Below are positions 42,690 through 55,317 of a DNA stretch of 64,000 bases, in pieces. Location of the stretch: contig AP026544.2 of the NCBI GenBank assembly GCA_026075535.2, positions 6,820,001 through 6,884,000 on the forward strand, read 5' to 3'. The notes below the pieces were generated by a model, which did no database searches, had not been told where the DNA came from, and saw nothing but the letters and a program-made list of their open reading frames with translations. Within the stretch, counting starts at the first letter, position 1, and each line of letters opens with the position of its first letter. Position numbers and translations under genes: made by a program. This stretch comes from Tricholoma matsutake (Eukaryota; Basidiomycota; Agaricomycetes; Agaricales; Tricholomataceae).

Positions 42690-45600
42690 CTATTCATCTT
42701 TGTCGAGGTCAGGAATGCCCTCGTCAATGTCTCCGTTGACGTCCGATGTTGTTCGAAGTTGTTCGAGCTGACGATCATCAATATCGAAGAAGTTCAGAGG
42801 AAGGGGAATCGATTTCCATGCTAGATAGGGTAGAACTCGGAAAGCAGCTACTGGTTGATGCAGAACTGAACCGTCAAGCTCGCAAAGAATATAAGCACCA
42901 CCATAGTTTCATGCGATGACTATGAGTGGGCCGAGATATCGAGCTCACATTTTTCAATTAAGAGCTTTCTTGATCTGTGTGTTTCGCATGAGTACGAGGT
43001 CACCTTTTTCAAAATGGTAGTCTCGAATCATTTGCTTGTGAACTTCTTTGAAGCGTTTCGCAGCTTCTCATCGAGCAGTGTAGACTCTAGAGTAGAGTAC
43101 CTCGAGATCAGTCGAGCATTTCTGGAGTGCGATGAGATCGGTGGAGGAGAGTATCGAATCAGGTGGTGGTTGTAGATATGTCACTTCTGAAATGTCGAGA
43201 GGGATGAGTGGATGAGAACCTGTGATCGCAAAATAGGGTGAACAGCCCATTTGTTTTTGAACTGTTACCCGTTCTGCCCAAAAGACCGAGTAGGTCCCAA
43301 CTGACCATCGAGTTTGATCACCATCAATGGCCTTGTAGAGCGATTGTCGTACATTGAAGTGGGCTTGTTCGATGAGGCCATTGGCACAAGAATTGTACCC
43401 ACTTATCTGAATATGATTGATATGGTATCACTTTGACAAATACTCGAGAGCAGAAAGGAATGCTGTGCCGTTGTCAGTAATGATCTCATAAAGCGAGCCC
43501 CAATGACAAATGATTTCTTCGAAGATCCAATTGCCGATGGTCTTCGCTGTTTCATTGCGAAGCATCCTGAACTCCGGCCAGTACGATATCAAACATCAAC
43601 CTTGTACTATATAGCGATATCCACTGGAAGGCGGCATGTGCATTGTGTCGATATAGACTTTTCTGAATAGAGGAGCGGGTGTGGCGACGATTGGTGGAAT
43701 AAGAAGATTTCGTGTTTGTTGCAACTGACAGTAGTGGCACGTTCGGATGTACCATGCGATATCAGCTTTCAGGTTGGGCCACCAGAATCGTAGTGCAACA
43801 TGAGACTTCGTGGCGAAGATCATTTTGTGGCCAATATGGTCATGCGACAACCGGATAATATCAATGCGACGCTCTGGAATCGCGACGATCTTGTGTTCAC
43901 CGTGACAATCTTTTTGCCATAGTTTGCCGGAATCTATGAAGAACTCGGTGCAATATCGCATGAAGGTAGCGTACTCTGTGTCTGATAGATGTGGGGGTCG
44001 CACCATATCATCTAACCATTTATGAACAAGCAGTAATTGTTCATTGTCTTTCTTTGCTTTGTCCGATCTAGGTATGTCTTCATACGAAACGTCCTCCCCC
44101 TTACTGAAATCTGAAGCTTGGGTGAAAGTGGGATAAGTCATGTGAGAGGGGAATGGTTGAATCGAGATTGGGTTGATTTGGTGAACAAAACTGTGTAGTT
44201 TGTCGATCCAGTCACCGAATTCTTCTTCTACTTCGACATTGTCGTCTTCATTTTGGCGAGGACGTCGCGAAAGACTGTCCAGTCCATGGTGCATACCTGC
44301 AACATGAACTAGGGTGAAGTGAAACGTTAGAATGGAGACTATCCATCGGTTTATGCTAGCGCTAGGCGCAATATCGGGATTTGAGAGCATGCCTTTAATA
44401 TACCTCACATCGACCTCGATGATAAGGTTTTGTACCCCTATCAAGTATAAACGAAGTGCCACAAGGGCTCGATATAGACCATAAAGCTTGAGTTTCTGTT
44501 GCGAAAACCGCGATTCGCAGTCATTGAGCATGATCGAGCCGAATCAACTGTAATATCGCTTTCGAGGGTTATCGTGGTCGCATTGCATTAGGAAATAGCT
44601 GATGGCAATGCTCGATGTGTCGACTGCGAGGATTACTGGGGCATTCAAGGTATAGTCGATGGCTCAAATCGCTGGCGAGTTTAGGAGCACATGCTTGAGA
44701 TCTTCTTGCGCTGCTACCTGAGATGGGCCAAATTCAAAGGGCACATCTTTTCGAGTAAGATTGATTAGCAGAGCTGCTCGATGTGCGAAACTCTGGATGA
44801 AAATTCGACAAACTCCAATCGTTCCTAAGAACACCTTAACTTCTGTGAGCGTACGACATGGACCCCATTTCTGGATCTTATCAATACACATTGGGTCAGC
44901 CATTCGGCCTTGAATATTGCATTGATGACCTAAAATGATTATCTCAGGGACACAAGCAAATAATTTCGGTCCAGAGAACGTCCCACCACAATACTTCATG
45001 TGCTGGACGATGCGATTTAGGTTCTCAAAATGCTCCCACATGAATCGTCGAATGCCTGAGTTGTCGACGATCGTTTCATAAGACCCACCGATCGTTCGAT
45101 ATTCCGATTTTGGACCCTTCACCAGTGTGTTGTCAATATAAGGGATCGTGATGTGAGGGACCTCGGGTTGTAGGATGAAAGTTACGTCGTCGTGTAGGAT
45201 CGGAACCGAGTTCATCCAACCCATCAGTAGGGTGACAATTCAAAGTGCACCGAATGGTGTCTGGAAAGTCGTTAGATCTCGAGAGGATTCAGATACGAGC
45301 CTTTTGTCAAATGCAACATATAAATCCAACATTCCACCACAAGCGCGTCCTCCAAACTGTTCGGCTAAATGCTCGGGGATTGGGACAATGCCTGAGTGCT
45401 GAATCATAACTTGGTTTAGTGGCTCGAGGCTGTGGACTATTCGGAGCGATTTTGTGTCTTTCTTTGCAATGCAAAACCATCGCGATCGGTATGACGAGTT
45501 TGACAACTCATAGACTCCTGCTTTGATCTTCTTTTTCAGCATCTCGCAAATTTGTTCATACAAACCAGGCGGTATGGGGATATTGTGTTTGACCCAAGGG

Positions 45601-46627
45601 GTATGCGGGACGACTGGGAACTTGATAGGGGGGAATAAATCGGGTCGAAACCTTCCTCATTCGTTTTCGGTCCATGTGAACCCTGCTTGCTGGTTTCGAA
45701 TGAAGTCATGCATGAGGTCTTGTTCTTGAGGCCATAAGAAATCTCCTGGATGATTTCGATCAATGATGTTTTTGCATTCGAGGTTATATCGAGGAGTTGG
45801 TTTGAATATCGGAGGATGGGGATTTAGTGGAGGCATGTCTTGGAGGGGATCGCCCTCGATGCATCGAATAATTCTAAAATGGTCGGGTAGTCCAGCCACA
45901 ATTGGACGGACCTTCTGTGCGACTGGTTTATACTTTTTCTTCGTTGATAAATAACTAGACTGTGGATTGTCGGAAATAACTGAGGAAGGGGAAACTGACG
46001 ATGAAGAAGGTTGCATAGGTATAAACACCATCGAGGCATTTCAAGGAACGTGGAACTCGTTGCACGCAGATAAATATAAGTTGGAAAGCATTGCAGATAA
46101 TTCTTCGGAGGAGTCGATTTCAGGGATATTTGCAGTGCGCTCGATAAATATAGAGGAGTTAGAAGAGTCGAACGAGATGATGAAAGCGCACTGTTCCGAA
46201 ATTTCATTCTCTAACACTGAAAATCCTCTCGAACTACTTTTTGACAACGGTGCGATCGAGGTATTGAGGGAATTGTAGCGGTCCGAGTTGAGTTTGGATC
46301 GCATATCGTGATGGTTTGCGCTTCATTCCGATAGTTCCTAATGACGCTTTCCGTCAAGACGTCGAAAGGTCATCCGAGTAGAATATCGTATGCCAGGTCC
46401 CGAATAATATGTATCTGCATGTATAGGGTGATTCCACCGAGATTGCAGGGTATGTTGCATGCTAAACCGAGTGTTTCGTCCACAGTCCCATTAGCAGACT
46501 GCATCGGAAGCCTAATCGAGGAGTCGTATGCTAGACCGAGTTCATGGCAAACATCTTCGGCCATCAATATGATCGAGGAACCGGGATCAACGACACTTTC
46601 TACCTGGTTGTTACCATGGACGTCCAT
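42690..46627 (-). pseudogene. Gypsy-3 pol: protease, reverse transcriptase, RNase H, integrase
   Basis: Protease VVDPGSSIILMAEDVCHELG (46540-46620), with DPG for D-S/T-G. Reverse transcriptase about 44664-45560: SNSSYRSRWFCIAKKDTKSL, GMLDLYVAFDKRLV, TTFQTPFGAL, MGWMNSVPILHDDVTFIL and PYIDNTLVKGP, where the catalytic Y.DD reads YIDN. Connection KVFLGTIGVCRIFIQSFAHR. RNase H and linker with ESRFSQQKLKLYGLYRALVA and SASINRWIVSILTFHFTLVH (44270-44531). Integrase zinc region HDHIGHKMIFATKSHVALRF and CHYCQLQQ (43720-43850). C-terminal part MGCSPYFAITGSHPLIPLDI (43250 down) to IDEGIPDLDKDE, stop at 42690-42692. Several in-frame stops. Confidence 0.8.
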
Positions 46628-46801
46628 AATAACTGATCTAATTGATGAAGTTTCTTTAGCGACGACAAAAGGCTGAGGGATTTCACTGGGTCAGAGACTG
46701 CTAATATAAGTCTCGTACGGGTCAGGCACAATGATCACGTCGGGACTAAACATGTTCATTGCATTGTTTCCAGATTGTGGGACTCATTTTGGTGTGACCT
46801 G

Positions 46802-48586
46802 TTATCTCCATTTTGTTTGAACCTCTGGTGAAAGTGAGAGTAGTTCTTTGGATGTCAGCATGACGATCAGCATCTTCATCAAGCATGCAAATATATCGTG
46901 CGCGATTTTCTCATTCTGTACCGGTGCCTGTGTCGCATATGATGGTCCGTCTTTTTCCTTACCCTTTGATGCGCCAGTGAAGTTCCTTTCGTGTGGTGGC
47001 AAATAAGTGTTCTCCCTGACCGACATGTATGGGTGTACCGAGGTTTGCGTTGGGGGTATGGTGGTCGATGGCAAAGTGGTCGATGTTGATGTTGGAGCAG
47101 TAGTTGAAGTCGAAGGGTTGACCGTTGTCGATGAAGATGTTGAGGGTGGTGGGACTGTACCAGTAGACGTTGGCAATGCAGGGATGGGAGTTGTTGTGGC
47201 TGGAACTGAATTTCGAACCTCTTTGTTCAGACGCGAAAATGGTCGACCACTTCGAAGCTCGAATATTTTGTGCTCGAGAGCTGCTATTCTATCTTCAGAG
47301 TCAGCTGTCAACATCGAGTTATGATAAATGCCTTTTGTCTCCAATCCCAATATAGAAACGGCGTCGGACTCTGTTATCGAAGTGATCGCAGCCAAGGTTG
47401 AACTAGTCGAAGTTGAAGGTGCCGATGGTGCGATGGTGAATAAAAGTGTTGCTGCTGGGGTTGCATCTGGGTTGCGTTTCCACCATTCATTGATGCGTTC
47501 CTTGATAAACCTGCCAGGGATACTTCGAGGGGTGAATTGTCCATTAGGAAGTACGATCTTTCCTTCCACATTTCGCTTACACTTCCCTTCATTCAGGTAC
47601 GACTGACAAACCATACAGTCAGGGATAAAATGTCCGGATAAACCGCAAAATATGCAAAGGAGTGCGTCGATATGTGCCTGTCTGTCTGCCAAATTAGTGC
47701 GAGGATTTTTAGTACCTGCGATATGCATAGCGATGGTGCTAGTGAATCGTTCGAACATCGTGTTTAGATCTTCAGTTTTGATCGTAATAGTTCCAGGTGA
47801 CGAGGTGCCCGTATTTCCGACATTCAATGTCGAGTGCAATGAAGAGGTCGATTGGTGGATTACCGAGTTCGATGTGTTGGAGCCTGCTAGAACAAATTTT
47901 GCCACGTCGTGAATGTTGTTGAGTGGATACGGATCATCAGGATAATGATTGGGGAATTTGAGTTCGAGTCGTCGAGCAATTCGAGTCCATAAGCCGGGTT
48001 GGAATCCTCGAACATAAGCTCTGCTTTGCTCGGCTTCCAAGATCCTATTCTTTGCTCACAAAAAGTGAGTAATGTTGTAGAACATGCGATAATACATTCC
48101 TAGATTGCTCACATTGAATATCCCAACGTGTAGCTGTTCTCCCACTAATTTGTCCATGTCCGATATGCTCCACTTGCAATCATCTTCCGAGCCGGGATAG
48201 AGTTTGTGTACTGCTGTTCTAAATTTGTTGAATGATGTGCTGGGTTGATACTCTGGAAGCGATTCCCAGAGTTCTGACGAGTCGATGTCGAGGTAGCAAC
48301 AAGTGTGTTTCTTCATGAGATTCGATTCAGTAATGCCGCAGGTCGGGAATAATAGTTCAAGCTCTTCGAAGTATCGTCGAAGCTCTCGAGGCTGAGTCGG
48401 GTCAAATTTCGGAGCAGTTGAGTGCCCACGAGCTGGCATCGCAGTTTGGGTAGTCATGAATGCGATGACTCTAGGGGTAGGGGTTAAGACTTGTGTAATA
48501 GATGGTAGAGGTGTCAAAGTTGTTGGAAGGATAAATGAAGAGGTCAATGATGATGACAAAGAAGTAGATGATGATGTGGAAGGCAA
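46802..48586 (-). pseudogene. Gypsy-3 gag
   Basis: Two frames, 48056-48586 and 46802-48040, are one frame broken by a TGA at 48056-48058 (THFL then AKNRILEAEQSRAYVRGFQP). A Ser/Thr-rich start precedes the capsid-like part (FDPTQPRELRRYFEELELLF, ITESNLMKKHTCCYLDIDSS). A CCHC knuckle CIFCGLSGHFIPDC lies near 47620. A Thr/Ser/Pro-rich tail follows. It starts about 200 bp inside the 5' LTR. The stop codon suits a CGA-to-TGA change. Confidence 0.75.
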
Positions 48587-48789
48587 TGATATAGGTGAAG
48601 GAAATAGTCTACGATGAGTAGATTCTGCTTCGGAAACTGGAATTAGAATATCTCCTGATTGTTCGAGAGATTCAAAGGTGTGGCAAGTATCGATGTGAAG
48701 GGTTCTTGCTTGTGTTGGCCTAAGCCGAGGAAGTCGAGGTTAGTCCGACGATGAAATGATTCAGACACCCTCGCGGTGGGCTCCAAAAA

Positions 48790-49975
48790 TGATGATGCTC
48801 AACCTGGGAAAACCACCAGAACTGCTGATGAGGCAATCGATGATGTTTGCGATGAGTCAGAGGAGGGTTGCGAGACGTTCTGAAAGTTCGTGGTCAAACC
48901 TCTGAGAAGATTACTAGTTAACACTAGTCGTGAAGGTAGTGTTATGAGAGACGAAGGTGTTTGTCGTGGTCCAATCAAGTATCGATCAATATCAAGGGCG
49001 ATCAACGAGATCAACGGTGAACGAGTTTTATCGTTGATGGTCGATATGTGAATTATGGGGACCTTTTGATAGGTCGATGGTATACGAAGGGTGCGGCAAA
49101 CTGCTATAAAGTGTTGGAAGGGTTGCTAGAACTAATGATGAGAGGATCGAGGGAGGATCGAGGATGCGATGATTGCAGAGGTTTCTCGTCGATCGAGAAA
49201 ACCCACAGAGACTTAGATTGTTCTAGAAAGTTGATTGGATGCTTAGAACTGTATACAAGACAATATGTGAAGACGATTTCTTGTTATTTTCAAGTAGATA
49301 CTACAGAGTTTTATATGTTTTAAAGAAACTTCCTAAAATGGAATGAGAAACATGTGTAGAACATGAGGCAAAAGATATGAGTTAAGGCACAAGGCCATAA
49401 AGGAGACTGGAATCCGAACAAGAAAGATATATATATCATACGATGAAAGAGTAATAAAAGGAAAGAACTAAAAGAGACTGTCCTTTGTGTATAAACTGTG
49501 CTAAGTCTCGCAATAATGCATCCAGCGGGTTCTGTGTGCGATAGGGACTTGGAACGAGGCTGACCTATGATCAGCAGGTTTGAGCACGAGTTGGAATACG
49601 TCCTAGTGCATGGTCTTCCACCATTTAGATAACAAAGGCAGCACCCGATGTCGCTCGTAGTTTCTCGATATCGATCGATGACACTCAATGATGGTCGACG
49701 ATGGTCGATCGCGGTTGCGGCTTGTTCAAAGTTGGTTGGGGATGTTCGATGGTCGTGTAGGGGAATCTTAGTGACTTTCAGGGTAGTCCTAAGGTTGTGC
49801 AATGTGGGCTTTTGATATGATCAATGTCGCTGGTGATGTTTCAATGCGGTCGATATGATATCACAATCGATAGAGTGGGTCGCGCTGTGTCTGGGACATC
49901 ATAGGCATTAGCCGACGTGATTAGAATGATGCTAAAATGGTGAATCAGTCCTTGAGCCAAGGAGATGACCTATCA
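48790..49975 (-). repeat. Gypsy-3 5' LTR
   Basis: Partner of 40680-41865, same length, so the pair differs by substitutions only. Confidence 0.95.
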
Positions 49976-51497
49976 GTATGTACTGCTCATACGGTACTCT
50001 GGCACAATGCAATTGGGTTGCGAGCAACTGCATCTTCATAGCTCTGATTATCAGGATCGCTTGGAGGGCCTGATGCAGATGCAATGAATCCCCCTGTATC
50101 ATCTACCAGTGCGACGTTGGTAAAGGCTTCAATGACATGATTGGAACATATGTTGGTAACATGTGGGAAGCATCTTATATGATTGTGCTTGTGACTGAAA
50201 TCAATATTGCAAGGGCCTAAAAGTATCCCATATTCTTTGAGGAAAGTACTGTTGAGTGAGGTGTTATCAAGGGTCCAATGGCCTCCCTGTGCAGATGTAA
50301 GCATAAAGTAGAAAAGGGTAAGAAAATGAAACTTAGACATGCCTTGACCATGATCCCAACTTGATCCAACAGATGGAGGACAATCTTGCTAGCCTGGCCC
50401 CATTGTGACTTCCTCAAAGATGGTGAAATGTGATTAGTGTCATGTGCAGCTGGAGACCATTGGTAGATTGGTTTCTATGTATCCAATGTGCGATAATGGC
50501 CAGGTATGGGCACCAAGCTTTGGTTGACCAAATATCCACCATGAAGGAAATTTGTCCTGGTGCATCCTAGAGTGATTGGTGAATACAGGAAAACATAGTG
50601 GTCAATTGAAACAACATACTGCTAATTCCTGTTTTAGGACCTTGAAATACAAATCCCATGCCTTGATAATTGATTCATGCATCTTCGTTTGGTGGGGAAT
50701 GTCTTTGTCCTGGAGCTCCTCACATAAAAGCGAGAGAAGCTGTCGAAATTCCAGGCATTCAACAACATATATAGACTGCGAAGAAGGTTAGACTAATGGC
50801 AAACATTAAAAGCATACTTTACCAACCTGATCATCCACAATGATGAAGTTTAGGAGGTGCTGTATAAATGCCTTCTGGGAAAATGGAGGACATTGCATTT
50901 CACGTCCAGGGGCTGCAGGGGCTGTTCTGATTTCGCTCTCGAGTATAGGGACTTTCCATCGCATTTCCCAACACTTCTGGAGATAGATATCCTTGTGGTG
51001 GCTTGTGAGGTGTTTGCACAATGGATCATTTGAGGTGGTCGCTGAGAAGCTTCCTGCACCAGGGTGTAAGTCTATCCTGTTCACCCTAAACAACAATCCT
51101 TGTCAGTACAATGTACATAATTATAGAGGACCATGTACTTGCATGTCTTGGATAGAGTTCTGGTTACTGGAGGAACCTTGGATCTGTGTTCAAAGAACAA
51201 ATCAATATCCAGGGCCGTGAGGCTCCATGAGGCTTCTGAGGCTTGCTCAGAAGGCGTGACAGGTCTAGTGGAGGTAGCAGGGCCAACTACAGGCTCAACG
51301 CTAGTGGGAGAGATCAGTCGTTGTGCATGCTGTACATCTTCATCAGCAGACTGTTCATCCAAGCCAGTGAAGTCGAAGTCTTCTCCAGAACTGGGATCTT
51401 CATGAAAGTTGACTGGTGCAGCTCTACATCCAGCTGTAGGACGAGGTGCTGGCTGCTGTGCTGCAGGTGCCAGTCATCTGCTTCTACCTCGGGGCAT
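49976..51497 (-). pseudogene. hAT transposase, N-terminal and catalytic part
   Basis: Probable start MPRGRSR at 51497, then a TGA at 51474-51476. An acidic segment (EDPSSGEDFDFTGLDEQSAD) leads to a BED-like region around TALDIDLFFEHRSK and NDPLCKHLTSHHKDIYLQKC (50900-51200). QKAFIQHLLNFIIVDDQ is followed by exons reading YVVECLEFRQLLSLLCEELQ and, after a 53-bp intron, GQISFMVDIWSTKAWCPYLA with the first catalytic Asp (about 50540). Then KIVLHLLDQVGIMVK, an intron, GHWTLDNTSLNSTFLKEYGI and NHIRCFPHVTNICSNHVIEA. It ends at the Gypsy-3 junction with NPIALCQSTV, a TGA (49987-49989), AVH. Confidence 0.8.
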
Positions 51498-52366
51498 TAT
51501 GGAAGCTGGGCAATTTACAGTGACAGAACTGTAGCATAGTATATTATAATGAGCCATGGTTCGGAGGTAGCACCTCACATGCCATTAGAGCATGTATCTA
51601 GTATGAATGGCAACTCGAGGAATTAATATGAATGAAACATCATAATAGTTAATTCAATTGGTGTCTGCGATTGAACATCTCATCTACTAGGTTCTCATAT
51701 GCTGACATACACACTTCAGGCTGCACGTTACAGATACCCATCTAACTTGAGGCTGTACAGCTGAAAATCCCAAAGATTGCTCACAGGAAATAGGCAAGGA
51801 TGATGCTAAGAAAATTGATGACTGCAAGGCCATGCCCAGCTGAATTCCACCATGATACTTGATCTACCATCAATGTTAAGTTAAAATAATCATGCGATAA
51901 GAAAAATACCCTACGCATTGCCATTAACCTCAGTTCAGCTCATGTGCAACTGGTGTTTGAAGAAGTACTCAGTTACATGTTCATGACAACAATGCTAGAA
52001 ACATGAGGTGAAATTTGGCAAGGAAAGTGACCCCATAACAGTGTTATCTAGTAATCTTGAGTTGTTCATGGTGATTGAACACTAGGAACAATTCAGTTCC
52101 AAGTCCAACATCATGAAATATGGATAGTTACCCTTACACTCTACCAAACACTTGCAGATCATACACATCCATAGAGCTGGCATATCAGTGATATCACATC
52201 TGTCAAATTAATGGTTAGCACATCAAATAGATCAAGTGATTCAAGTCATATATGAAGTATAATGACACCGTGGGCCACACACACCCAGAACACATGGCAC
52301 ACAGCTACAACACAAAGCCCTTCTCCACAGATAGGCTACACACTGCAAGTGTGTTCTACACGTTGT
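51498..52366. other. no gene seen
   Basis: Upstream of the hAT gene. AT-rich, with only short frames; the terminal inverted repeat of the hAT element would be expected here or beyond but was not found. Confidence 0.4.
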
Positions 52367-52553
52367 TGTAAGAGTTCCTCTTACATCATCACAACATTAT
52401 CACATGCAACCCAGTTTATCACATGTTATTCTAGTAGTATATAGTCTATACTTCGAATACTTGTACCATATCTTAGTTTCCCCCCTTCAAAATATACTAA
52501 GTTCCTTACATGTTTTGGTTCTCTTGAGTGTTGGAAGCTCCGGCTTACTTCCA
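52367..52553 (+). repeat. 5' LTR of the non-autonomous element
   Basis: 187 bp; differs from the right LTR at only a few positions. Confidence 0.9.
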
Positions 52554-54799
52554 CTTTTTTTTTGTAATGAACTTACTATCAACACTCTCTACTCTCTCAC
52601 ATGTTCTTTCCCCTGAAATCATGCTGACCCTGAAATCACTGCAATCGTCAAATTTTTCACACCAACTGTCTTTTAATGACACAACGCCCACTACTACATC
52701 TTCCACACTCTCCTGTGGCTCATTCGACCCCTCGTCTCTCATTCCAGCCCCCTTCCTTTTGTCACCCTCCCTGGATGCATCTATGGCATTTTTCAGAGTC
52801 ATTAGCTGATCATTTCCACACTATCTGTCCCATCTTGACCCCGCCCCTCTCATGATATTTCCCTCCCTGTGTTTGGTGGCTTATGTTCATTAACTTACTG
52901 TTACCACCATGCCTGTCCCATGACAACCCCACTGCTCCCTTGGCTCATTACACTGACACCATCGCTCAACAATGATGCAATACCAACTTGTGCTCTCTCC
53001 CTCATCTAGCCCCCTCTCTGTTGGTTAAATGTTCAACCTCTCCTTTACCCGTTGGACCAACAGGTGCCTCTGGTTCTGTGGTTCCACCTGGTTGTCTCAA
53101 CCCTACTTTACTCCCATCCTGTCCCATTCCACAATGCTGGCAGTTCCTCAATGGGTAGATGTGTTGGCTTCTCACACCCAACCTGTCCTCTCGTCCCACC
53201 CCTCCATCTCATTACACCCTGCCTGCCTCATTTCAACCCTATTTCTCTTGCTTCCCCTCCCTGTAACACCTCCTGTTGTCTTGTTTGGCACCATACAACA
53301 TTGTTTGATGTCGTGTACTTATTATTTCCACCCTGACTATTCAGTCTCAACCCACCCCTCCTGCATCATCAATGACACCTGCCACCACTGCCACATCACT
53401 TCCAACAATGCCTGTGCAGCCTCTATCAATGTTAACAATGTCGTTGACAATGACCACGACAACCTCTCCCCCTGCTCCAAACCAGCATCCAGCAACGCTT
53501 GAATGACAGCCATGCCAGTCCACAGCACCCCAGCCAAGCTCTTGGCCCCTTGTCTTGCACTCTGAACCTCCCTGTGCCACCACCACATCATCCTTGACAA
53601 TGGTGTTAACAACAGCTGCCACCACCACTTCCCATGCCTCAACTTAGCTCAAGGACCTAGAAACCGACAGTACACTCTGTGGACTCGACCTACAGCACCC
53701 CAGCCTCATCCTCAGCCCCCCCTTTGACACCCTGAGCCACCTGTTGCCTCCGCCATGTCCCATGCACCTACACCAATGCCAGCCACTGCAGCTGGTTTGA
53801 AACGGCGACTAGAGCTCCGCCAGCACCCAAATGGCCACCACGACATCAGACATGGCTAACCAAGCCATGACCGACACCCCAGTGCAGTCTGTCACTCAGC
53901 AAATGGAGGTATGCAAGTAGGAGGGGACACATCCAGTGGAATGGATCACCCACTCAACAGAACACTTTGCTCACCCCACCAGCCTCAGCAACAACCTGAA
54001 AGGTAGTCGTCACCCCCCCAGCATGTCCCCCATCCCCTGTTCACCTTGAAGTGGCCAGCGTGACCACCATGTCATCATTGACACAACTGCCAACAATGCC
54101 CAGCCCATCCCCTCTTCCTGCCCCAACAGTCCCAATGACAACTATACCACCAGCTACACCAGCCGTTTCCTCCCCTGCTCAACCCCTCAAACCCCATTAG
54201 GCACTACAAGCACACAACCAATGCCACCACCTCAAAAATGACACCACTACCATCCCCAGCCCTACCACCACCAAAATGGCACACTACATCACATGATGCG
54301 CCACAGATGGCTCCCAAATGGCTGGCATCACACCCAGCACAGCTAGGCCCAATGACATATGAACAGGGTCTATCATTATCCACACATCACCATCAATGAC
54401 TTCCGCACCCCCCTGCTCACTCCCCGTTGGCCCACTGTCCATCCTGCACCCCGTCCTGCCCAACATGCTTGCCACATCACAGGCAACAAAACAAGTCTCT
54501 CCCAGGTGAGACTGCCAAGGACAGTAACCAGAACACCCTCATCACCATCTTGCCACTGTGCCCACCTGCATCCTGCCATGTTTCCACTGACTCCCATGTC
54601 ACTGTCAAACTCCCACTCTGAACCATGGACTGCATGCAAGTCAAATTACTGGAGCCCTCAGAAAACCCCCAAGCCCTGTCCCAACCTGCTTGCCTCGAGC
54701 CCACTCATTCCACCTGCGCTTCACCTCCACCAGTGCCATGGCACTGTCCAACCCATATAAGTGGCGCAGTCCCCAGCACCACATCACCTGTGCACTGTC

Positions 54800-54930
54800 A
54801 CCACTGTCCTTGTCAATGCCCACTGTCCTCATCAACACCCACTGTCCTTGTCAACGCCCACTGTCCTCATCAATGCCCACTGTCCTCATCAACACCCACT
54901 GTCCTTGTCAATGCCCCCTGTCCTCGACAC
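54800..54930. repeat. minisatellite, about 19-bp unit
   Basis: About seven copies of cccactgtcctcatcaacac-type units with c/t and g/a variants. Confidence 0.85.
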
Positions 54931-55061
54931 CCACCATCATCACCCACTGTCATCATCAGTCCACTACCAGGCAACTCAATGCTTTCTCCAACATGTAAAG
55001 TGTGCCTGTGACTTGTTGATTCAAGCCCCCCCCAGTCATTTTTTTTTGGAGTATGAGAGAG

Positions 55062-55247
55062 TGTAAGAGTTCCTCTTACATCATCACAACAATATCACAT
55101 GCAACCCAGTTTATCACATGTTATTCTAGTAGTATATAGTCTATACTTCAAATACTTGTACCGTATCTTAGTTTCCCCCTTCGAAATATACTAAGTTCCT
55201 TACATGTTTTGGTTCTCTTGAGTGTTGGAAGCTCCAGCTTCCTTCCA
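55062..55247 (+). repeat. 3' LTR of the non-autonomous element
   Basis: 186 bp; preceded by the purine-rich tract. Confidence 0.9.
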
Positions 55248-55317
55248 GTTGTAGCATAGCCATTTCATCTTTTTTTACTCATTTCATTTCTTTCCATGTT
55301 TATATCCATTACACTAA

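Larger units (their letters stand above)
40680..49975 (-). mobile_element. Gypsy-3, complete LTR retrotransposon inserted in the hAT gene
   Basis: Two 1,186-bp LTRs (40680-41865, 48790-49975), gag, pol and an antisense gene. The flanking 4-mers are GCAT (40676-40679) and GTAT (49976-49979); restoring one copy rejoins the hAT frame as STV-(R)-AVHASGGRCDH. The minus-strand polypurine tract AAGTAAGGGGGAGAA lies at 41866-41880. A primer-binding candidate TGGAGCCCACCGCGAGGGT (minus strand, about 48768-48786), starting 4 bases inside the 5' LTR, matches the TGG start expected opposite a tRNA CCA end. Confidence 0.9.
52367..55247 (+). mobile_element. non-autonomous LTR retrotransposon (LARD-like), 2.9 kb
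   Basis: Near-identical LTRs at 52367-52553 and 55062-55247 (TGTAAGAGTTCCTC...CTTCCA) and an exact 5-bp target duplication GTTGT (52362-52366, 55248-55252). A purine run GGAGTATGAGAGAG precedes the right LTR, so orientation is plus. The 2.5 kb interior is strongly C-rich and G-poor on the plus strand, with no gag, protease, reverse transcriptase or integrase in any frame. It would need another element's proteins to move. Just inside the left LTR is a T-run, with no obvious tRNA-matching primer site. Confidence 0.9.

Noticed and set aside
52560..55020. Possible proteins in the interior of the non-autonomous LTR element
   Set aside because: All frames are short, low in complexity and without retroelement motifs; G-poor sequence has few stops by composition.
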